Assembly: GCA_051001975.1 (NCBI GenBank)
Contig: JBPCMU010000083.1
Coordinates: 1-43,704 of the forward strand
Direction: 5' to 3'
Source: DATAEG01 sp051001975
GTDB lineage: Bacteria; Actinomycetota; Actinomycetes; Mycobacteriales; Jatrophihabitantaceae
Length of the DNA: 43,704 nt
Positions within the stretch are counted from its first letter, which is position 1. Every line of letters begins with the position of its first letter. The notes under the pieces were generated by a model. That model was given only the letters and a program-made list of their open reading frames with translations. It ran no database searches and had not been told where the DNA came from. Both the position numbers and the translations under genes were made by a program. This document shows positions 1-8,430 of this stretch, in pieces.

Positions 1-45
1 CCGTCCAGAGTAGGACGCGCAATCGCCGACCGCCCGCCGATCAGT

Positions 46-360
46 TCAGCCCTTGCGATTCCACCAGCGCCGCTTCTTCTCCGGTTGGTTCGGATCGTAG
101 GGCTGGCCGTTGAGCGTCACCATCCCGTCGGAGGCCTGCGGCTGTTCCTGGTAGGTCTGCTGCGGTTGCTGGAACGGCTGCTGCGGCGGGTACGCCGGCC
201 GTTGCGGGAGCTGCTGTGTCGGGGCCGCCGGTGGGCCAGGCAGAGGTGGGATCACCCCGGTGTGGCCACCGAACAAGCCGGCCTTGCGGATTGTCTCGCG
301 CAGCTCGGCCGGGACCTGGTCCCAGGAGTCGTACTCCTTGCCGTTGACGGTGATCTTCAT
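46..360 (-). CDS. Small Pro/Gln-rich hypothetical protein
   Basis: A 104-residue protein of unknown function. An N-terminal segment of about 35 residues looks folded (ITVNGKEYDSWDQVPAELR), followed by a Pro/Gln-rich linker (about residues 38-75) and a basic, Trp-containing tail ending KKRRWWNRKG. A short motif occurs twice: ITVNGKEYD near residue 3 and VTLNGQPYD near residue 81, so the two ends may be related. There is no signal peptide or membrane segment. Its ATG overlaps the TGA of the upstream DUF5107 gene as ATGA, so the two are probably translationally coupled and co-transcribed. Coding status is supported by the overlap and by the non-random composition. I do not recognise a family. 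Confidence 0.7.
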   Translation of the reverse strand: MKITVNGKEYDSWDQVPAELRETIRKAGLFGGHTGVIPPLPGPPAAPTQQLPQRPAYPPQQPFQQPQQTYQEQPQASDGMVTLNGQPYDPNQPEKKRRWWNRKG

Positions 361-2285
361 CGAGCAACTCCTCCGCGCCGGTCGATTCGTGGGTTTTTCA
401 TCCGGAAGTCGTACCGGGCCGGCAGCGGGGCGTCGCCGGCGATCGCGTGCCAGGTTGCGGTCAGCTCGTCTGAACCCTCACGGATGTCGGCGATCTCGAA
501 CCCGGCAGCGAAGACACTAGCCGCCGCTTCGATGTTGCCGGTCGCCACGAGCGCGCGGGCCCGCAGCAGGCAGCTGCGCCCGAATCGCGGATCGTCACCC
601 GCGAAGCCCTCCAGTGTGTCGAGAGCTGCGGCCGGGTCCGCGGCAGCTAGCTGCGCCTCGGCGAGCTCCAACCGCAGCGGTGTGCAGTCCGGCGCCAGGG
701 TGATTGCCTCGACGAGCAGACCGGCTCGGTCGGCCCCGGCGAGCAATGCCAGGCCGTGCAATGCCCACGCGGTGCGGCGGTCGGCCAGCGATGCAGCGAA
801 CTCCTCGCCGGCCCCCGTCTCGTCGCCCGCTGCAGCACGGGCCAGGCCCCGGTACAGACGCTGCAGCCAGCCGGTGCTGGTGAGTCGCCGTTGCCAATGT
901 TCGGTGATCGGCGGCAGCGGCGGTGGCCGGGACGGATCCAGCGACGGCAGCGAACCGGACTCGAGCAGCGCCGCGAAGACGGCCGCGGCCTCGCTCAGCA
1001 CCGCCGGAGTCGGGAATGGGGTGCCGGGCATTGCGGGGGCTGATCTGGCCCGGAGCTCGAGCGCCCCCCACGCCGATCCGGTGGCAAGCAAACTGGCCGG
1101 GTTGGCATCGGCCACCGTCTCGCGCCAGCGCGTGTGCGCGGCGTCCACCCCCGCGGGCGCGTCGACGGTGGCCAGCGCGGCCTCGACGCCGGCCCGCGCG
1201 GTCGGCCAGTCACCGTCGTGACCGCTTGCCCGGACGGGGGCGTACACCTCGGTCCAGGACACCTCCGCCCCGGCGTCGAGCCGCAGGTTCTCCAGCTGGG
1301 TAGTAGCCAGGCCGGCCTGGATCTCCAGGTACGCAGCGCCCGGACCGGACAGCCACTCCTGCCACCGCCGGCCGCCGGTGGTGTCTCCCCAACAGAACAA
1401 CTTCCGACCCCGCAGGGTGGCCGTCGAGGTGTGTGCCAGGCCGTACCCGTCCGCATCGAGGGCCGCGATCCACGGCCGCTGCGGCGCGTCGATGTCGAAG
1501 AAGTAGTCGGCCGCCCGCGGCGCCTGTGCCGGATAGCTGGCGTCCGCGCCGTCCGGAGCCGGGATGGCGACGTTCTCCAGGCTCCCGGTGTAGCCCGAGC
1601 GCCAGGCCGTGGTGGCCGGTGCCACCACCCGGGTGTCCGGTCGTTGTGCGACCGCGATGTTGGACCACCAGTACAGCGGCGCCTCGGCGTCGGTGGGGTT
1701 GCGCACCCGCACGTTCACGAACAGGCAGCGCGAGTCGGCGGGCAACCGTAGATCGACCTGGTAGACGAGATCGCGAGTGCGCTCCCACTCCCACAGCCGC
1801 AGTACTGGATCGCCCTCCGGCGTGTCGACCTGTGCGACGTGCAGCGGCGCGCAGGTCAGCGTGGTGTGGCCGGTCGAGCCAAGGTTCCACTCGACGCCGC
1901 CGGCGAACCAGGCACCGCGCAGCGCGAGGTTGCCGAAGGCGAGCACCGGATTGCAGAAGAGCAGTTCGCGGTCGGTGGCGCGGTCGACCAACGACCACAG
2001 CCGGCCGCCGAACTCGGGTAGCACAGTGGCCCGCAGGTGTTCGTTCTCCAGCACGACGGTGGCGACGGTGCGCTCGGCGCGGTCGCGTCGGTATCCGTCC
2101 TGCACCGTGTACGGCAGCAGCGCTCGCAGCCGGCCGTAGCTGATCCGTTCGGCCATGTCGGTGGGCAACTCATCGAGGTTGCTCATCTCGGCGACGCTGC
2201 TGAGTGGGTGCAGGGCCGGGAGGGGATTGTCCGTCCCGAGCTCGGCCGCGGGAAGAGTGAGCACCTCCTGGCGTAGCGCGGTCAT
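357..2285 (-). CDS. DUF5107 domain protein with TPR-like C-terminal half
   Basis: A cytoplasmic protein of about 642 residues. Residues ~50-350 match the DUF5107 style: a beta-rich region resembling the galactose-mutarotase fold, with LPEFGGRLWSLVD, LFCNPVLAFGNLALRGAWFAGGVEWN and a Trp-rich WQEWLSGPGAAYLEIQAG stretch. The C-terminal ~250 residues are Ala/Leu-rich helices resembling tetratricopeptide repeats. The family is usually found with carbohydrate metabolism genes, and an amino-sugar locus lies just downstream, but its substrate is unknown. The ATG at 2285 is chosen because GGAGG sits 8 nt upstream at 2294-2298; an in-frame GTG at 2300 would add five residues. It overlaps the next small gene by 4 nt. 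Confidence 0.85.
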   Translation of the reverse strand: MTALRQEVLTLPAAELGTDNPLPALHPLSSVAEMSNLDELPTDMAERISYGRLRALLPYTVQDGYRRDRAERTVATVVLENEHLRATVLPEFGGRLWSLVDRATDRELLFCNPVLAFGNLALRGAWFAGGVEWNLGSTGHTTLTCAPLHVAQVDTPEGDPVLRLWEWERTRDLVYQVDLRLPADSRCLFVNVRVRNPTDAEAPLYWWSNIAVAQRPDTRVVAPATTAWRSGYTGSLENVAIPAPDGADASYPAQAPRAADYFFDIDAPQRPWIAALDADGYGLAHTSTATLRGRKLFCWGDTTGGRRWQEWLSGPGAAYLEIQAGLATTQLENLRLDAGAEVSWTEVYAPVRASGHDGDWPTARAGVEAALATVDAPAGVDAAHTRWRETVADANPASLLATGSAWGALELRARSAPAMPGTPFPTPAVLSEAAAVFAALLESGSLPSLDPSRPPPLPPITEHWQRRLTSTGWLQRLYRGLARAAAGDETGAGEEFAASLADRRTAWALHGLALLAGADRAGLLVEAITLAPDCTPLRLELAEAQLAAADPAAALDTLEGFAGDDPRFGRSCLLRARALVATGNIEAAASVFAAGFEIADIREGSDELTATWHAIAGDAPLPARYDFRMKNPRIDRRGGVAR

Positions 2286-2323
2286 CGGGACGTCCTCCAC
2301 ACGTCGGCGGGATGGCTGCTTGA

Positions 2324-2902
2324 ATGGCGCGCGTGACGCGGACGGTGATCAAGACGCAACTGTGGATGCGGATCACGCTGCTGCTCATCGAGGCCGCGTT
2401 CCTGGCCACCGCGGTGACCGCGTTCACGCAGGGCACCGTGGGGCTCGGCGTGTTCGGGCTGGTGGTGATTGCCCTTTTCGCGCCGTGGTTCGTCAGCCTC
2501 TGGCGGGGTCGGCTCGTCCTGGACGACGGCATGCTGCGGATACGCGGGTTGCGCGGCTGGGAACCGGAGATGCAGCTGCGTCACATCGAGCAGGTGAACT
2601 ATTCCACCGGTGGCCGGTCCGGTGCGTCCCTCTCGCTGATGACACCGAACGTCCACTCCTTCAAGCGGAAGTGGTCGATCTTCCCCGGCTACGAGGGCAT
2701 CGTGGTCATCTCCCAGGTGGACTACCCGATGCGCAAGGTGCTCCGCGCTGTCGCGCCGTGGGCACTGCAGCACCCCGGAGTCGTGATGAACGAGCGAACC
2801 GAGAAGAAGCTGCGGAAGGCCCATGGCGCCGGCCTCGCGGGCTCGGCGCGGACGCGACCGCCTGGACCCATTGTCGATGGTGGTCATCCGCCTCCGCGCT
2901 GA
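2324..2902 (+). CDS. Membrane protein with bacterial PH-like domain
   Basis: A 192-residue protein. Two hydrophobic segments near residues 15-33 and 41-58 form an N-terminal membrane hairpin. They are followed by RGRLVLDDGMLRIRGLRGWEPEMQLRHIEQV, typical of bacterial PH-like (YdbT/DUF304-type) domains that attach to such hairpins. The molecular role is unknown. It starts 38 bp from the divergent DUF5107 start and shows no clear ribosome site, so the exact start is uncertain. Its 3' end overlaps the convergent sugar-kinase gene by 19 bp, and the last ~20 residues (Pro/Gly/Arg-rich) look like unconstrained read-through into that gene. Confidence 0.75.
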   Translation: MARVTRTVIKTQLWMRITLLLIEAAFLATAVTAFTQGTVGLGVFGLVVIALFAPWFVSLWRGRLVLDDGMLRIRGLRGWEPEMQLRHIEQVNYSTGGRSGASLSLMTPNVHSFKRKWSIFPGYEGIVVISQVDYPMRKVLRAVAPWALQHPGVVMNERTEKKLRKAHGAGLAGSARTRPPGPIVDGGHPPPR

Positions 2903-3891
2903 CCCGGTGCCAGGTCGGCCGCATCGCTGAGTCGGTGGTGCGCTGCGGCCAGATCACCGTCCGGATCGAGCGCCCGGATGGCCAGCCATGTCGCGCCCAG
3001 TGTGCCGTCGGTCGGCGCAAGCACGGCTCCGGTAAATCGTCGCGCGAGCAGCGTCCGGACCCGGGAGCCCACCGACGAATCCGCCGCTCGCACCACGCTG
3101 CCGCTGACGACGATCGGAGTGGCCTCAGCAGCGTTGCGGACGAGGCCGACAGTGTCGCAGAGCAGTTCGGCGGCCCGGTCGCAGATCTGCGCAGAGGCGG
3201 CATCCCCGGAGCGCTCACCGGCCACCACCAACGTGGCAAGGGTGGCCAGCTGAATGGGTGGGCGGGCCGCCGCCGCGTTGATCAACTCGTTGCGGTCCCG
3301 AATCGGGTCGCCGGGCACGCGGTCCAGCAACTCTGCGCAGATGGCCGCCCGCAACGTCGTTGGCGGGCCCACCGCGCCCACCTCGGCAAGCACCGCACGG
3401 ACTGCTTCGCGCCCGATCCAGTAGGCCGAACCGTGATCGCCCAGTAACCAGCCCCAACCGTCGGCGGTCTCGTACAGCTGGAGGCCACGAACCCGGGCCG
3501 CCGCCGCCCCCGTCCCGGCGAGCAGCACCGTGCCGTCCGGCTCGGCCGTAGCCGAGGTGAACGCGCACAACGCGTCGCCGACCACGATCGGGGCCACCAG
3601 CACCCCGACCGAGCGCAGCATGTCGTCGTACACGGCCGCGACCCGCGGGTCGACCAGGGCGCCACCGCCAGCGAGCCCGAGTACCAGTGCACGCACCCTG
3701 GCCGGGTCGAGACCGGCCAGCGCAGCGCGCAGCGCGATCGACAGCGATTCAGCCGCCGCAGCTGCACCGTGGGTGGTCGGGTTTCCGCCGCCGGCCCGCC
3801 CGGTCCCATGCCGGTAACCGGAAAGATCGGAGATCGTCACACGGGTGCTGGTGCCGCCCAGATCCGCCCCGCACACCAATGGCTGTATCAC
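2884..3891 (-). CDS. N-acetylglucosamine kinase-like protein, BadF/BadG ATPase family
   Basis: A 335-residue cytoplasmic sugar kinase of the ASKHA fold. The phosphate-1 motif GADLGGTSTRVTI is near residues 8-20, a second glycine-rich segment VLLAGTGAAAARVRG near 120-134, then DGWGWLLGDHGSAYWIGR, which is characteristic of BadF/BadG-type GlcNAc kinases. The likely reaction is ATP-dependent phosphorylation of GlcNAc or a related amino sugar entering through the NgcEFG-like importer. It is divergent from the SIS-domain gene across a 225-bp region holding two DasR-like operator candidates. The start is a GTG; TAAGGT at 3901-3906 is a possible -10, which would place one operator near the -35. An alternative substrate such as glucosamine cannot be excluded. 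Confidence 0.85.
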   Translation of the reverse strand: MIQPLVCGADLGGTSTRVTISDLSGYRHGTGRAGGGNPTTHGAAAAAESLSIALRAALAGLDPARVRALVLGLAGGGALVDPRVAAVYDDMLRSVGVLVAPIVVGDALCAFTSATAEPDGTVLLAGTGAAAARVRGLQLYETADGWGWLLGDHGSAYWIGREAVRAVLAEVGAVGPPTTLRAAICAELLDRVPGDPIRDRNELINAAAARPPIQLATLATLVVAGERSGDAASAQICDRAAELLCDTVGLVRNAAEATPIVVSGSVVRAADSSVGSRVRTLLARRFTGAVLAPTDGTLGATWLAIRALDPDGDLAAAHHRLSDAADLAPGQRGGG

Positions 3892-3922
3892 GATTCGCCT
3901 ACCTTAGAGGCACCTGCCGCAA

Positions 3923-3938
3923 AGTGGTATAGACAAAT
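3923..3938. promoter_or_regulatory. DasR-like operator (dre) candidate 1
   Basis: AGTGGTATAGACAAAT matches 12 of 16 positions of the dre-type palindrome AGTGGTCTAGACCACT recognised by the GntR/HutC regulator DasR in Streptomyces (consensus from memory). It lies between the divergent GlcNAc-kinase and SIS-domain genes, about 32 bp from the kinase GTG and near the -35 of its possible promoter. The left half-site is perfect and the right half-site is degenerate. Confidence 0.5.
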
Positions 3939-3945
3939 TTCTGCA

Positions 3946-3961
3946 GGTCGTGTAGACACCC
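3946..3961. promoter_or_regulatory. DasR-like operator (dre) candidate 2
   Basis: GGTCGTGTAGACACCC keeps the TGTAGAC core and matches about 10 of 16 positions of the dre palindrome. It starts exactly 23 bp after candidate 1, about two helical turns, so two repressor dimers could bind one face of the DNA. It is weaker than candidate 1 alone; the pairing and the gene context are what make it credible. Confidence 0.38.
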
Positions 3962-4116
3962 AATCAGTGCTGCAGACGTGGCACCGACGAACGCGGCTGG
4001 GCGGGGCAGAACAGCGGGTCGACGCTAATCCGGGCGACCCGCGCCACGACTCGGGCGCGGAAGATCTGACGGGAGCCGACATCTAGTGCATCATCTCCCA
4101 GTGACCGGTACTGCTC

Positions 4117-4893
4117 ATGACTGATCAAATGGTGGCTGAAACGAGCGTGAGTGCGCAAGCCTTCGTGCGCGTCATCCGCGATCGGATCGACTATGTCGCC
4201 GGTTCGCAGGAGCAGGGCGTCGCCGCTGCGGCGGATCTCATCGTTGCAGCGGTCCGCAGCGGGGGTGTGGTGCACGCGTTCGGCTCCGGCCACTCGCAGG
4301 CGCTGGCAATGGAGATCGCCGGCCGCGCCGGGGGACTCATCCCGACCAACATGATCAGCCTGCGCGACGTAGTCATGTACGGCGACCGCACGCCGCAGCA
4401 ACTCCGCGACGACAAGCTCGAGCGCGATCCGGCGATCGCCCGGGAGATCTACGACCTGGCCCCGATCGGCCCGGACGACGTCATGGTGATTGCCTCCAAC
4501 TCCGGCATCAACGGCTCCATCGTGGAGTTCGCCTCGATCGTCGCCGAGGCCGGTCACCCCATCATCGCGATCACGTCCTCGGCGCACACCGACGTCGTCG
4601 AGTCGCGGCACCCGTCGGGCAAGAAGCTCAAGGATTTCGCCACCGTCGTGCTCGACAACGGTGCGCCGTTCGGCGACGCGGTGCTGCCGCTACCCGACGG
4701 GGGAGCCGCCTGCGGGATCTCGTCGATCACCGCCGCACTGCTGGCGCAAATGATCATCGCCGAAGTGCTGCGCCGGCAGATCGAGTCCGGCGACGAACTG
4801 CTCGTCTATCTGTCCGCCAACATCCCTGAAGGCGACGCGCACAACACCGCACTAGAAGCCCGCTACACCGGCCGCATTCGTCGGTCGGCATGA
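4117..4893 (+). CDS. SIS domain sugar-phosphate isomerase-like protein
   Basis: A 258-residue cytoplasmic protein with one SIS (sugar isomerase) domain of the UPF0309 type. The nucleotide/sugar-phosphate loop HAFGSGHSQALAMEIAGRAGG is near residues 52-72, and VMVIASNSGINGSIVEFA near 123-140 is the second SIS loop. The family is thought to bind phosphosugars and may isomerise or sense them. Next to a GlcNAc kinase and an NgcEFG-like importer, a role in amino-sugar phosphate handling is inferred. No nagA or nagB is present here. It is the first gene of the operon, with ngcE 19 bp downstream. No ribosome site precedes the ATG at 4117; an in-frame ATG at 4129 is an alternative. Confidence 0.85.
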   Translation: MTDQMVAETSVSAQAFVRVIRDRIDYVAGSQEQGVAAAADLIVAAVRSGGVVHAFGSGHSQALAMEIAGRAGGLIPTNMISLRDVVMYGDRTPQQLRDDKLERDPAIAREIYDLAPIGPDDVMVIASNSGINGSIVEFASIVAEAGHPIIAITSSAHTDVVESRHPSGKKLKDFATVVLDNGAPFGDAVLPLPDGGAACGISSITAALLAQMIIAEVLRRQIESGDELLVYLSANIPEGDAHNTALEARYTGRIRRSA

Positions 4894-4901
4894 CCCACCT
4901 C

Positions 4902-4907
4902 GGAGGG
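4902..4907 (+). promoter_or_regulatory. Shine-Dalgarno of ngcE
   Basis: GGAGGG lies 5-6 nt before the ATG at 4913 in the 19-nt gap after the SIS-domain gene. It fixes the start of the binding protein and gives it strong translation initiation relative to the overlapping permease genes. Confidence 0.8.
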
Positions 4908-4912
4908 AAGCA

Positions 4913-6334
4913 ATGAACGAACCACGCACCGGGCTCGACCTGAACCGCCGCAACTTCTTGCGCGGCACGGCGGCCGCGGCCGCCTTGGTGCCGCTGGGCG
5001 GAGCGCTAGCCTCCTGCGCCGGCGGCGGGGACAAGAACACCAAGAAGGAGACGGGCAAGGTCACCAGCGACAACCCGTTCGGTGTCGCGAAGAGCTCCAG
5101 CGTCGATGCTGTGATCTTCAACGGCGGTTACGGCGTGGCGTACACCCAGTTCGCCGGCAAGGCCTTGGAGAAGAAGCAGAGCGGTCTTGGGGTCAAGGTC
5201 AAGGTCACCCCGGCCACCAACCTGGCGCAGTCGCTTCAGCCGCGCTTCGTGGGCGGAAACCCGCCGGATGTAATCGACGACTCGGGCAAGGGCAACATCG
5301 GCATCGCCGGCGTGCTCGACCAGCTCGAGGACCTGACCGACGTGATCAATGCGAAGAACTACGAGGGCAAGACCATCAAGGACACGCTCTACCCCAACGT
5401 GATGGCGCCTGGGACCTATGACGGCAAATTCGCCGTGCTCAACTACGTCCTGACGGTGTACGGGCTGTGGTACTCCACGTCGCTGTTCGAGCAGAACGGC
5501 TGGCAGCCGCCCAAGACGTGGGACGAGGCCTACCAACTCGGCGGCCAGGCGAAGAGCAAGGGCAAGTACCTGTTCGTGTGGGGCAAGGAGGCCGCGACCT
5601 ACTATCTGACGCTGGCCATCTCCTCGGCGATCAAGGAGGGCGGCGACGACGTCCGCCTGGCCCTGGACAACATCAAGGCCGACTGCTTCCGCTCCGATCC
5701 CATGCAGCAGGTCCTGACCGGGATGAAGAAGATCATCGACGCCGGGTACGTCAAGCCCGGCGGCGCCGGAACGCAGTTCACCGCCGCCCAGGCACAGTGG
5801 AGCGACGCGCAGCAGGCGATCCTCTACCCGTCCGGGTCGTGGATCGAGAACGAGATGAAGGACCAGACGAAGTCTGGGTTCGAGATGACCGGCACGTTTG
5901 AGCCGACCGTGACCTCGAACTCGAAGTTCCCGCTTGCTGCCTTGCACAGTGCGGCCGGTGAGCAGTACATCGTGCCGTCGAAGGCGAAGAACTCCGCCGG
6001 GGGTAAGGAGTTCCTCCGGGCCATGCTCTCGGCGGACGCGGCGGCGAACTTTGCCAAAGCGACTCACTCGCCGACCATCGTCAAGGACACCGTCCCGGCT
6101 GACGGGTTCGGTTCCACCGCGCTGAAGTCGCAGCTGAAGCTGCTGGCCGACGCAGGCTCCAACGTGTTCACCTGGGGCTTTGTCGACTACTACGGCGTCA
6201 ACACCGACCTGCTGGTGCTGTGGAACACATTCCTGTCCGGTGGGTCCAGCGTGAAGACGCTGACCGACGGTATGCAGTCCATCGTCGACAAGGTGCGCAA
6301 GGACCCGTCAGTGAAGAAGATCGAGGTCAAATGA
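4913..6334 (+). CDS. ngcE: N-acetylglucosamine/diacetylchitobiose-binding lipoprotein, NgcE-like
   Basis: A 473-residue solute-binding lipoprotein (family 1 type) for a carbohydrate ABC importer. The N-terminus has a twin-arginine motif NRRNFLRG (residues 11-18), a hydrophobic stretch and a lipobox LASC with Cys35, so it should be exported by Tat and lipidated. The mature part contains typical binding-protein blocks such as GGNPPDVIDDSG, AVLNYVLTVYGLWYSTSLFEQNGW and QAILYPSGSWIENEM. The Tat-lipoprotein character and the neighbouring genes fit NgcE of Streptomyces, which captures GlcNAc and chitobiose. Its stop overlaps the first permease start as ATGA. Substrate assignment is by similarity and context; another amino sugar or oligosaccharide is possible. 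Confidence 0.8.
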   Translation: MNEPRTGLDLNRRNFLRGTAAAAALVPLGGALASCAGGGDKNTKKETGKVTSDNPFGVAKSSSVDAVIFNGGYGVAYTQFAGKALEKKQSGLGVKVKVTPATNLAQSLQPRFVGGNPPDVIDDSGKGNIGIAGVLDQLEDLTDVINAKNYEGKTIKDTLYPNVMAPGTYDGKFAVLNYVLTVYGLWYSTSLFEQNGWQPPKTWDEAYQLGGQAKSKGKYLFVWGKEAATYYLTLAISSAIKEGGDDVRLALDNIKADCFRSDPMQQVLTGMKKIIDAGYVKPGGAGTQFTAAQAQWSDAQQAILYPSGSWIENEMKDQTKSGFEMTGTFEPTVTSNSKFPLAALHSAAGEQYIVPSKAKNSAGGKEFLRAMLSADAAANFAKATHSPTIVKDTVPADGFGSTALKSQLKLLADAGSNVFTWGFVDYYGVNTDLLVLWNTFLSGGSSVKTLTDGMQSIVDKVRKDPSVKKIEVK

Positions 6335-7329
6335 CCTCCGGCATCACCACGCCACCTCCGACGCGCGACCGCACGTTCGCGCTTCGGAGGTGGAGCAAGA
6401 AAGATCTGACGTTCGACAGAGTCAGCTTCTTCGTGGTGTTCCTCATCGTGCCCGTCCTGGGGTACGTGGTGCTGGTGATCTCGCCGTTTGCGCAGGCCTT
6501 CTACTACTCGCTGACCGACTGGAGGGGCTTTGACGCCGGAAAGAAGTTCATTGGACTGAAGAACTACACGAACTTGCTGCACGACGAGACCTTCCGCCGG
6601 GCGGTGCGCAACAGCGTGACGCTGGGGCTGGTGCTACCGGTCGTCACCATCGTGATCGCACTGTTCTTCGCCTCACTGGTCACGGTCGGCGGACCGAGCA
6701 CCGGGCCGGTGCGTGGGCTGCGCAACTCGAGTGTGTACCGCGTCGTGTCGTTCTTTCCGTACGTGATCCCGGCCATCGCGATCGCCATCATGTGGAACCA
6801 GATCTACGATCCGAGCTCAGGGCTGCTCAACGGCACGTTGACGCACCTCGGCTTCAGTGGCTTCAAGTCCTACGCCTGGCTGGGTGAAGAGAAGACCGCG
6901 ATGATCGCGACGATGTTCGTCATCGTCTGGAGTCTGGTCGGCTTCTACATGGTGCTGTTCGTAGCGGCGATCAAGGGTGTGCCTGCGGAGATCTACGAGT
7001 CGGTGCGCATCGACGGCGCCGGCCGATTTCGTACCGCGGTCTCGATCACCATCCCGATGATCCGCGACAACGTGCAGACCAGCGTGATCTACATGGGCAT
7101 CGTCTCCTTGGACGCCTTCGTCTACATGGCCGGCCTGAACCCGGCCGGCGGCCCGAACAACTCCACCCTCGTGATTACCCAGAGACTGTTCGACACTGCC
7201 TTCGTCAAGCAACAGTTCGGGTACGCCTGCGCGATGGGCGTGGTGCTGGCGATCATCACACTGCTGTTCGCGGCAATCGTATTCACAGTGAACAGGCTCA
7301 CCGGCGGCACGAACGAGGTGGCGGAATGA
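6331..7329 (+). CDS. ngcF: Sugar ABC transporter permease, NgcF-like
   Basis: A 332-residue inner-membrane permease of the MalF type. About six membrane segments are visible, beginning with VSFFVVFLIVPVLGYVVLVI near residue 31. The ATPase-docking EAA loop is EIYESVRIDGAGRFRTAVSI near residues 225-244. It pairs with the next gene to form the channel. The start is the ATG overlapping the ngcE stop (ATGA). A longer in-frame ORF upstream only reads over the ngcE coding sequence. No ATPase gene follows, which fits importers that share an MsiK-type ATPase encoded elsewhere. Confidence 0.88.
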   Translation: MTSGITTPPPTRDRTFALRRWSKKDLTFDRVSFFVVFLIVPVLGYVVLVISPFAQAFYYSLTDWRGFDAGKKFIGLKNYTNLLHDETFRRAVRNSVTLGLVLPVVTIVIALFFASLVTVGGPSTGPVRGLRNSSVYRVVSFFPYVIPAIAIAIMWNQIYDPSSGLLNGTLTHLGFSGFKSYAWLGEEKTAMIATMFVIVWSLVGFYMVLFVAAIKGVPAEIYESVRIDGAGRFRTAVSITIPMIRDNVQTSVIYMGIVSLDAFVYMAGLNPAGGPNNSTLVITQRLFDTAFVKQQFGYACAMGVVLAIITLLFAAIVFTVNRLTGGTNEVAE

Positions 7330-8231
7330 CTGAGACGGTCGCCGAGTCGAAGCGCGGCACGCTGCCCGCCGAGTCTGCCGGCGAGCCGGGTAACCGCAAG
7401 ACGTCCGGCGACCGCGCCGTCGGCACCTTCTCCCACGCCGTGCTGTCCGTCTGGTCGCTGCTGGTCGTGCTGCCGATGTTGTGGACGGTCATGTCGTCGT
7501 TCAAGACGTCGCAGGAGATCTTCTCCTCACCGTTCGCGCTGCCCAAACATTGGAACTTCAAGAACTACGTCAGCGCGTGGTCAACGGCGCATATCGGGAC
7601 TTACTTCGTCAACTCGCTCATCGTCGTGTTCGGTGGCCTGATCCTGACGATGACGTTCGGTTCGATGTGCGCCTACGTCCTGGCCCGCTTCCCCTTCCCC
7701 GGCAGCCGGATCGTCTACTACTTCATGCTGGCCGGCCTGACGTTCCCGATCTTCCTGGCTATCGTCCCGCTGTTCTTCATCCTGCGGCAGCTGGGTGTGC
7801 TCAACACGCTGCCGGGCCTGATCCTCACCTACGGGGCATTCTCCCTGCCGTTCACCGTGTTTTTCATGTTCTCGTTCTTCAAGAGTCTGTCGAACTCCAT
7901 CGCGGAGGCGGCGGCCATCGACGGCGCGGGGGAGTGGCGGACGTTCTTCTCGATCATGCTGCCGATGGCCAGGCCCGGTCTGTCCACGGTGGCGATCCTG
8001 AACTTCGTCGGCCTGTGGAACCAGTACCTGCTGCCGATCGCGTTGAACACCGACACCCGGCGATTCGTGCTGACCCAGGGCCTGGCGAACTACAACTCCC
8101 AAGCGGGTTACTCGGTCAACTTCGGTGCGCTGTTCGCCGCCGTCGTGATCACCGTGCTGCCCGTGCTTCTGGTGTACCTGATCTTCCAACGCCAACTGCA
8201 AGGTTCGGTGTCCCAAGGCACGAACAAGTAG
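7326..8231 (+). CDS. ngcG: Sugar ABC transporter permease, NgcG-like
   Basis: A 301-residue inner-membrane permease of the MalG type. Six hydrophobic segments are visible, with the first at about residues 36-54 (LSVWSLLVVLPMLWTVMSSF). The EAA loop is SIAEAAAIDGAGEWRTFFSI near residues 193-212. It overlaps ngcF as ATGA and completes the importer SIS-ngcE-ngcF-ngcG. The last residues (QGSVSQGTNK) form a short cytoplasmic tail. The transcription unit ends here; the next 308 bp are non-coding and repeat-rich. Confidence 0.88.
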   Translation: MTETVAESKRGTLPAESAGEPGNRKTSGDRAVGTFSHAVLSVWSLLVVLPMLWTVMSSFKTSQEIFSSPFALPKHWNFKNYVSAWSTAHIGTYFVNSLIVVFGGLILTMTFGSMCAYVLARFPFPGSRIVYYFMLAGLTFPIFLAIVPLFFILRQLGVLNTLPGLILTYGAFSLPFTVFFMFSFFKSLSNSIAEAAAIDGAGEWRTFFSIMLPMARPGLSTVAILNFVGLWNQYLLPIALNTDTRRFVLTQGLANYNSQAGYSVNFGALFAAVVITVLPVLLVYLIFQRQLQGSVSQGTNK

Positions 8232-8260
8232 AGCAAGGTGAACACGCTGTATCTATCGAT

Positions 8261-8404
8261 CGCTTTGTCGGTTCCTCGCGGACCCCTCGCTGCGCATCGG
8301 GGCCCCCTCTGAACCGAACCCCTCGCTTCGCTCGGCCGCAAGCGCTCCTTCGTCGCGCGCGGGCGATCGGCTCTTCGCGCAAGCGCTCATCGCGTGTTCG
8401 GTTC
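8261..8404. repeat. Repeat-rich intergenic stretch with inverted arms
   Basis: Part of the 308-bp gap between ngcG and the Lrp gene, in which I see no gene. GAACCGAAC (8311-8319) and GTTCGGTTC (8396-8404) are perfect 9-bp inverted arms enclosing 76 bp. Inside, read on the minus strand, GAGCGCTTGCGGCCGAGCGA (around 8325-8348) and GAGCGCTTGCGCGAAGAGC (around 8371-8389) are diverged relatives of the GAGCGACGCTTGCGGAGC repeat at 17832 and 29550. This looks like a decayed cluster of the same dispersed repeat. It could also end the ngc transcript, but there is no T-tract. Confidence 0.5.
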
Positions 8405-8430
8405 GGCTCGGTCACGGTGGTGCCTTCTGG

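Noticed and set aside
2155..3447. A 430-residue plus-strand frame overlapping the PH-like protein and the antisense of the sugar kinase.
   Set aside because: Both overlapped genes are better supported by motifs and length; the frame has Arg/His-rich shadow composition.
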